This document shows, piece after piece, positions 56,601-64,000 of a stretch of DNA of 64,000 nucleotides. Source of the stretch: Archivesica marissinica (taxonomy: Eukaryota > Mollusca > Bivalvia > Venerida > Vesicomyidae). The position numbers were made by a program, and so were the translations under genes. The stretch's first letter is position 1, and every line of letters starts with the position of its first letter. The notes beneath the pieces are model-generated. The model did not search any database, was not told the origin of the DNA, and saw only the letters and a list, made by a program, of their open reading frames with translations. Location of the stretch: contig CM026391.1 in NCBI GenBank assembly GCA_014843695.1, positions 33,113,445 through 33,177,444 on the forward strand, written 5' to 3'.

Positions 56601-59600
56601 GTGCATCACAAGTATGCATTGTTTTATAGGCCATAATGTACCATTGTGTCAGGTGCATCACAATTATGCATTGTTTTATAGGCCATAATGTACCATTGTG
56701 TCAGGTGCAACACAATCATGCATTGTTTTATAGGCCATAATGTACCATTGTGTCAGGTGCATCATAATTATGCATTGTTTAATAGACCATAATTTACCAC
56801 TGCGTTTGGTGCATCACAATTATGCATTGTTTTATAAGCCATAATGTACCCCCGAGTCAGGTGCATCACAATTATGAATTGTTTTATAGGCCATAATGTA
56901 CCATGTTGTCAGGTGCTTCATAATTATACATTGTTTGATAGGCCATAGTGTACCATTGTGTCAGGTGCATCATAATTATGCATTGTTTTATAGACCATAA
57001 TGTACCACTGCGTCAGGTGCATCACAATTATGCATTGTTTTATAGGCCATAATGTACCACTGCGTCAGGTGCATCACAATAATGCCTTGTTTTATAGGCC
57101 ATAATGTACCACCGAGTCAGGTGCATCAAAATTATGCATTGTTTTATAGACCATAATGTACCATTGTGTCAGGTGCATCACAATTATGCATTGTTTTATA
57201 GACCATAATGTACCACTGCGTCAGGTGCATCACAATTATGCATTGTTTTATAGGCCATACTATACCACAGAGTCAGGTGCATCACAATCATGCATTGTTT
57301 TATAGACCATAGTGTACCATTGTGTCAGGTGCATCACAATTATGCATTGTTTTATAGACCATAATGTACCCCTGTGGCAGGTGCATCACAATTATGCATT
57401 GTTTTATAGACCATAATGTACCATTGTATCAGGTGCATCACAATTATGCATTGTTTTATAGGCCATAATGTACCATTGTGTCAGGTGCATCATAATTATG
57501 CATTGTTTAATAGACCATAATGTACCACTGCGTCAGGTGCATCACAATCATGCATTGTTTTATAGACCATAATGTACCATTGTGTCAGGTGCATCACAAT
57601 TATGCATTGTTTTATAGACCATAATGTACCCCTGTGTCAGGTGCATCACAATCAGGCATTGTTTTATAGGCCATAATGTACCCCTGTGTCAGGTGCATCA
57701 CAATTATGCATTGTTTTATAGACCATAATGTACCCTGTGTCAGGTGCATCACAATTATGCATTGTGTTATAGGCCATAATGTACCATTGTGTCAGGTGCA
57801 TCACAATTATGCATTGTTTTATAGGCCATAATGTACCCCTGTGTCAGGTGCATCACAATTATGCATTGTTTTATAGGCCATAATGTACCATTGTGTCAGG
57901 TGCATCATAATTATGCATTGTTTAATAGACCATAATTTACCACTGCGTTTGGTGCATCACAATTATGCATTGTTTTATAAGCCATAATGTACCCCCGAGT
58001 CAGGTGCATCACAATTATGAATTGTTTTATAGGCCATAATGTACCATGTTGTCAGGTGCTTCATAATTATACATTGTTTGATAGGCCATAGTGTACCATT
58101 GTGTCAGGTGCATCATAATTATGCATTGTTTTATAGACCATAATGTACCACTGCGTCAGGTGTATCACAATTATGCATTGTTTTATAGGCCATAATGTAC
58201 CACTGCGTCAGGTGCATCACAATCATGCCTTGTTTTATAGGCCATAATGTACCACCGAGTCAGGTGCATCAAAATTATGCATTGTTTTATAGACCATAAT
58301 GTACCATTGTGTCAGGTGCATCACAATCATGCATTGTTTTATAGACCATAATGTACCACTGCGTCAGGTGCATCACAATTATGCATTGTTTTATAGACCA
58401 TACTGTACCACCGAGTCAGGTGCATCACAATTATGCATGGTTTTATAGACCATAATGTACCCCTGTGTCAGGTGCATCACAATTATGCATTGTTTTATAG
58501 GCCATAATATACCCCTGTGTCAGATGCATCACAAGTATGCATTGTTTTATAGGCCATACTATACCACAGAGTCAGGTGCATCACAATCATGCATTGTTTT
58601 ATAGACCATAATGTACCATTGTGTCAGGTGCATCACAATTATGCATTGTTTTATAGACCATAATGTACCCCTGTGGCAGGTGCATCACAATTATGCATTG
58701 TTTTATAGACCATAATGTACCATTGTGTCAGGTGCATCACAATTATGCATTGTTTTATATGCCATAATGTACCACTGCGTCAGGTGCATCACAATTATGC
58801 ATTGTTTTATAGACCATAATGTACCACCGAGTCAGGTGCATCACAATTATGCATGGTTTTATAGACCATAATGTACCCCTGTGTCAGGTGCATCACAATT
58901 ATGCATTGTTTTATAGGCCATAATATACCCCTGTGTCAGATGCATCACAAGTATGCATTGTTTTATAGGCCATACTATACCACAGAGTCAGGTGCATCAC
59001 AATCATGCATTGTTTTATAGACCATAATGTACCATTGTGTCAGGTGCATCACAATTATGCATTGTTTTATAGACCATAATGTACCCCTGTGGCAGGTGCA
59101 TCACAATTATGCATTGTTTTATAGACCATAATGTACCATTGTGTCAGGTGCATCACAATTATGCATTGTTTTATATGCCATAATGTACCATTGTGTCAGG
59201 TGCATCACAATTATGCATTGTTTTATAGGCCATAATGTACCATTGTGTCAGGTGCATCACAATTATGCATTGTTTTATAGACCATAATGTGCCCCTGTGT
59301 CAGGTGCATCACAATCATGCATTGTTTTATAGGCCATAATGTACCCCTGTGTCAGGTGCATCACAATTATGCATTGTTTTATAGACCATAATGTACCCTG
59401 TGTCAGGTGCATCACAATTATGCATTGTTTTATAGGCCATAATGTACCATTGTGTCAGGTGCATCACAATTATGCATTGTTTTATATGCCATAATGTACC
59501 CCTGTGTCAGGTGCATCACAATTATGCATTGTTTTATAGGCCATAATATACCATTGTGTCAGGTGCATCACAATTATGCATTATTTTATAGGCCATAATG

Positions 59601-59856
59601 TACCATTGTGTCAGGTGCATCACAATTATGCATTGTTTTATAGGCCATAATGTACCATTGTGTCAGGTGCATCACAATTATGCATTGTTTTATAGGCCAT
59701 AATGTACCATTGTGTCAGGTGCATCACAATCATGCATTGTTTTATAGGCCATAATGTACCACTGCGTCAGGTGCATCATATTTATGTATTGTTTTATAGG
59801 CCATAATGTACCGCCGAGTCAAGTGAATCACAATTATGCATTGTTTTATAGGCCAT
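53605..59856 (+). repeat. 52-bp minisatellite carrying the exon E acceptor
   Basis: About 120 units of GCATTGTTTTATAGGCCATA plus ATGTACCATTGTGTCAGGTGCATCACAATTAT. Each unit contains TTGTTTTATAG|GCCAT, identical to the real acceptor and first five bases of exon E (TTGTTTTATAG|GCCATGG), and the array ends at that junction. The unit also holds CAG|GTGCAT, a weak donor look-alike 23 nt after the acceptor. A short inverted repeat, TGCAT-(7 nt)-ATGCA, sits immediately before the pyrimidine tract. Multi-unit blocks recur, for example ~56.2-57.1 kb and ~57.5-58.3 kb. Confidence 0.95.
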
Positions 59857-59938
59857 GGATATAAAACCAGATGACATAGCACTCCGTACAACAGACTTCT
59901 ACACATCAAATGGTATCACAGTCAAAACGGACAGTGAA
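59852..59938 (+). CDS. AIFM3: AIFM3-like exon E: oxidoreductase segment after the FAD motif
   Basis: 29 codons, phase 0 at both ends, starting AMDIKPDDIALRTTDFY and ending with GITVKTDSE. It matches the AIFM3 segment directly after the LSK motif (a stretch of the type ALR-x3-FY...GI-x-V). The acceptor is TTTTATAG|GCC and the donor AGTGAA|GTAAGT at 59939. Both junctions are duplicated many times in the flanking arrays, so choice of the correct pair is an unusual task for the spliceosome. Confidence 0.9.
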
Positions 59939-61115
59939 GTAAGTACAAAATGTACATTCAACTTGCTACTTCATACCGTGAAGTAAGTACAAAATGTACA
60001 TTCAACGTGCTACTTCATACTGTGAAGTAAGTACAACATGTACATTCAATGTGCTACTTCAAAGTGTGAAGTAAGTACAACATGTACATTCAACGTGCTA
60101 TTCATACCGTGAAGTAAGTACAAAATGTACATTCAACGTGCTACTTCATACCGTGAAGTAAGTACAACATGTACATTCAACGTGCTATTCATACCGTGAA
60201 GTAAGTACAACATGTACATTCAACGTGCTATTCATACCGTGAAGTAAGTACAACATGTACATTCAACGTGCTATTCATACCGTGAAGTAAGTACAACATG
60301 TACATTCAACGTGCTACTTCATACTGTGAAGTAAGTAAAACATGTACATTCAACGTGCTATTCATACCGTGAAGTAAGTACAACATGTACATTCAACTTG
60401 CTACTTCATACTGTGAAGTAAGTACAACATGTACATTCAACGTGCTATTCATACCGTGAAGTAAGTACAACATGTACATTCAACGTGCTACTTCATACTG
60501 TGAAGTAAGTACAACATGTACATTCAACGTGCTACTTCATACTGTGAAGTAAGTACAACATGTACATTCAACGTGCTACTTCATACTGTGAAGTAAGTAC
60601 AACATGTACATTCAACGTGCTACTTCATACTGTGAAGTAAGTACAACATGTACATTCAACGTGCTACTTCATACTGTGAAGTAAGTACAACATGTACATT
60701 CAACGTGCTACTTCATACTGTGAAGTAAGTACAACATGTACATTCAACGTGCTACTTCATACTGTGAAGTAAGTACAACATGTACATTCAACGTGCTACT
60801 TCATACTGTGAAGTAAGTACAACATGTACATTCAACGTGCTACTTCATACTGTGAAGTAAGTACAACATGTACATTCAACGTGCTACTTCATACTGTGAA
60901 GTAAGTACAACATGTACATTCAACGTGCTACTTCATACTGTGAAGTAAGTACAATATGTACATTCAACGTGCTACTTCATACTGTGAAGTAAGTACAACA
61001 TGTACATTCAACGTGCTACTTCATACCGTGAAGTAAGTACAATATGTACATTCAACGTGCTACTTCATACCGTGAAGTAAGTACAAAATGTACATTCAAC
61101 TTGCTACTTCATACA
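59939..61115 (+). repeat. 44/42-bp minisatellite carrying the exon E donor
   Basis: About 27 units of GTAAGTACAACATGTACATT plus CAACGTGCTACTTCATACTGTGAA. The first unit starts exactly at the intron's GT, and the exon's last bases (ACAGTGAA) match the unit end (ACTGTGAA) at 7 of 8 positions. Some units in 60080-60480 lack CT (42 bp, GTGCTATTCAT); later units are uniform 44-mers. TACTTCA and TGAAGTA form a perfect 7-bp inverted repeat with a 5-nt loop, placing the donor in a potential stem. Confidence 0.95.
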
Positions 61116-64000
61116 GACACACACTACCCTTTGATTGACTCTGTTCCAAGTTCCCATTAGTATATTGAGGAGGGGTGCATCCAACACATACTACCCTTTG
61201 ATTAACTTTGCTTCAGGTTTCAAATAGTATATTGAGGAGGGTGCATCCAACACACACTACCCTTTGATTGACCCTGTTCCAGGTTTCCATTAGTAGATTG
61301 AGGAGGGGTGCATCCAACACACACTCCCCTTTGTTTGACTCTGTTCCAGGTTTCCATTAGTAGATTGAGGAGGGGTGCATCCAACACAAACTCCCCTTTG
61401 ATTGACTCTGTTCCAGGTTTCCATTAGTAGATTGAGGAGGGGTGCATCCAACCAAACTCCCCTTTGATTGACTCTATTCCAGGTTTCCATTAGTAGATTG
61501 AGGAGGGGTGCATCCAACAAGACACTCCCCTTTGATTGACTCTGCTTCAGGTTTCCATTAGTAATTGAGGAGGGGTGCATCCACACATACTACCCTTTGA
61601 TTAACTCTGTTCCAGGTTTCCATTAGTAGATTGAGGAGGGGTGCATCCAACAACACTACCCTTTGATTGACTCTGCTTCAGGTTTCCATTAGTAGATTGA
61701 GGAGGGGTGCATCCAACACACACACCCTTTGATTGACTCTGCTTCAGTTTCCATTAGTAGATTGAGGAGGGGTGCATACAACACACACTCCCCTTTGATT
61801 AACTCTGCTTCAGGTTTCCATTAGTAGATTGAGGAGGGGTGCATACAACACACACTCCCCTTTGATTGACTCTGTTCCAGGTTTCCATTAGTAGATTGAG
61901 GAGGGGTGCATCCAACACACACTCCCCTTTGATTGACTCTGTTCCAGGTTTCCATTAGTAGATTGAGGAGGGGTGCATCCAACACACACTACCCTTTGAT
62001 TAAATCTGCTTCATGTTTCCATTAGTAGATTGAGGAGTGGTGCATCCAACACACACTCCCCTTTGATTGACTCTGTTTCAGGTTTCCATTAGTAGATTGA
62101 GGAGGGGTGCATCCAGCACACACTACCCTTTGATTGACCCTGTTCCAGGTTCCCATTAGTAGATTGAGGAGGGGTACATACAACACACACTCCCGTTTGA
62201 TTGACTCTGTTCCAGGTTTCCATTAGTAGATTGAGGAGGGGTACATACAACACACACTCCCCTTTGATTGACTCTGTTCCATGTTTCCATTAGTAGATTG
62301 AGGAGGGGTGCATCCAACAAAGACACTCACTCCCCTTTGATTGACTCTGCTTCAGGTTACCATTAGTAGATTGAGGAGGGGTGCATACAACACACTCCCC
62401 TTTGATTGACTCTGCTTCAGGTTTCCAATGGTAGATTGAGGAGGGGTACATACAACACACATTACCCTTTGATTGACTCTGTTCCAGGTTTCCATTAGTA
62501 GATTGAGGAGGGGTGCATCCAACACACACTACCCTTTGATTATCTCTGCTTCTGGTTTCCATTAGTAGATTGAGGAGGGGTGCATCCAACACATACTACC
62601 CTTTGATTAACTCTGCTTCAGGTTTTCAATAGTAGATTGAGGAGGTTTGCATCCAACACAAACTACCCTTTGATTGACTCTGTTCCAGGTTTCCATTAGT
62701 AGATTGAGGAGGGGTGCATCCAACACACATTACCCTTTGATTGACTCTGTTCCAGGTTTCCATTAGTAGATTGAGGAGGGGTGCATCCAACAAAGACACT
62801 CCCCTTTGATTGACTCTGTTCCAGGTTTCCATTAGTAGATTGAGGAGGGGTGCATCCAACACACACTCCCTTTGATTAACTCTGTTTCAGGTTTCCATTA
62901 GTAGATTGAGGAGGGGTGCATACAACACACTCTTTGATTGACTCTGTTCCAGGTTTCCATTAGTAGATTGAGGAGGGGTGAATACAACACACACTCCCTT
63001 TGATTAACTCTGCTTCAGGTTTTCAATAGTAGATTGAGGAGGTGTGCATCCAACACAAACTACCCTTTGATTGACTCTGTTCCTGGTTTCCATTAGTAGA
63101 TTGAGGAGGGGTGCATCCAACACACATTACCCTTTGATTGACTGTTCCAGGTTTCCATTAGTAGATTGAGGAGGGGTGCATCCAACAAAGACACTCCCCT
63201 TTGATTAACTCTGTTCCAGGTTTCCATTAGTAGATTGAGGAGGGGTGCATCCAACACACACTCCCTTTGATTAACTCTGTTTCAGGTTTCCATTAGTAGA
63301 TTGAGGAGGGGTGCATACAACACACTCTTTGATTGACTCTGTTCCAGGTTTCCATTAGTAGATTGAGGAGGGGTGCATACAACACACACTCCCTTTGATT
63401 AACTCTGTTTCAGGTTTCCATTAGTAGATTGAGGAGGGGTGCATACAACACACTCTTTGATTGACTCTGTTCCAGGTTTCCATTAGTAGATTGAGGAGGG
63501 GTGCATACAACACACACCCCCCTTTGATTTACCCTGTTCCAGGTTTCCATTAGTAGATTAAGTAGGGGTGCATCCAACACACACTCCCCTTTGATTGAAT
63601 CTGTTCCAGGTTTCCATTAGTAGATTGAGGAGGGTGCATCCAACAAAGACACTCCCCTTTGATTGACTCTGCTTCAGGTTACCATTAGTAGATTGAGAGG
63701 GGTGCATACAACACACACTCCCCTTTGATTGACTCTGCTTCAGGTTACCATTAGTAGATTGAGGAGGGGTGCATACAACACACACTCCCCTTTGATTGAC
63801 TCTGCTTCAAGTTACCATTAGTAGATTGAGGAGGGGTGCATACAACACACACTCCCCTTTGATTGACTCTGCTTCAGGTTTCCATTAGTAGATTGAGGAG
63901 GGGTGTATACAACACATACTCCCCTTTGATTGACTGCTTGTTTCACCTTTCCATTAGTATATTGAGGAGGGGTGCATACAACACACACTCCCCTTTGATT
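61116..64000 (+). repeat. 67-bp minisatellite carrying an acceptor-like site, runs out of the window
   Basis: About 43 units of TCCATTAGTAGATTGAGGAG plus GGGTGCATCCAACACACACTCCCCTTTGATTGACTCTGTTCCAGGTT. Each has a pyrimidine-rich run and TGTTCCAG|GTTTCCATT or TGCTTCAG|GTTTCC, a convincing 3' splice-site pattern. By analogy with the 52-bp array, the unit may contain the acceptor of the next AIFM3 exon beyond the window. Minus-strand frames open here are artefacts. Confidence 0.93.

Larger units (their letters stand above)
18961..59938 (+). other. AIFM3: AIFM3-like gene, partial (five internal exons)
   Basis: Five exons at 18961-19087, 23310-23422, 31418-31527, 53148-53384 and 59852-59938 join in frame (junction phases 2, 1, 0, 0) into about 224 codons. 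The product begins with a short linker, then a Rieske [2Fe-2S] domain, then the N-terminal FAD-binding part of a pyridine nucleotide-disulphide oxidoreductase. This domain order is diagnostic of AIFM3 (AIF-like; called Nfrl in frog), a protein linked to mitochondria and caspase-dependent apoptosis in mammals. Family members are about 600 residues, so this is roughly the first third to two fifths. The initiator exon and the C-terminal exons were not found. Introns are 4.2, 8.0, 21.6 and 6.5 kb, made mostly of minisatellites. Confidence 0.9.

Noticed and set aside
61290..63785. Minus-strand frames with LLDAPLLNLLMETWNRVNQRG-type repeats
   Set aside because: They are minus-strand readings of the 67-bp array; frames change with unit indels and have no domain match.

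Overview
This is a eukaryotic, animal window. It has one multi-exon plus-strand gene with GT-AG introns, a decayed DNA transposon, a tRNA-derived SINE-like element, and an extraordinary load of tandem repeats. No prokaryotic gene organisation is present. The gene product, SINE type and transposon protein type all fit a marine invertebrate, most plausibly a mollusc such as a bivalve. The lineage is an inference from family resemblance and was not tested by a search.

Layout: 1-6858 holds three copies of a ~2.3-kb higher-order repeat, each with a 53-bp minisatellite. 6859-11367 is a ~4.5-kb DNA transposon with ~0.57-kb inverted terminal repeats. It is inserted in the third copy and carries a frameshifted gene whose product has FEN1/PIN-like nuclease motifs and a C-terminal CXC cysteine domain. 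11933-18036 is a 24-bp minisatellite of ~254 units. From 18961 to 59938 five exons (about 224 codons in 41 kb) encode the front part of an AIFM3-like protein (apoptosis-inducing factor, mitochondrion-associated 3): a Rieske [2Fe-2S] domain followed by the start of a FAD/NAD-dependent oxidoreductase. The gene is partial at both ends; N-terminal exons and most of the oxidoreductase lie outside or were not found.

The introns consist largely of unrelated minisatellites: 44 and 35 bp in intron A/B; 50, 58, 37 and 48 bp in B/C; a ~21-kb array of 15-bp units in C/D; 52 bp in D/E; 44 and 67 bp after exon E. Roughly four fifths of the window is tandem repeat, in twelve families. Most long open reading frames here are artefacts of repeat units that are multiples of three (15, 24, 48 bp).

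The most interesting observation is that several arrays contain the gene's own splice junctions. The 52-bp unit carries the acceptor of exon E, the 44-bp unit carries the donor of exon E, the 50-bp unit carries the donor of exon B, and the 15-bp array seems to start at the first intron base after exon C. Exon E (87 nt) is therefore flanked by about 120 decoy acceptors and about 27 decoy donors. The 44-bp unit also holds a 7-nt perfect complement of that donor. Variants in several arrays are mainly CpG to TpG or CpA, which suggests germline methylation of this gene body.
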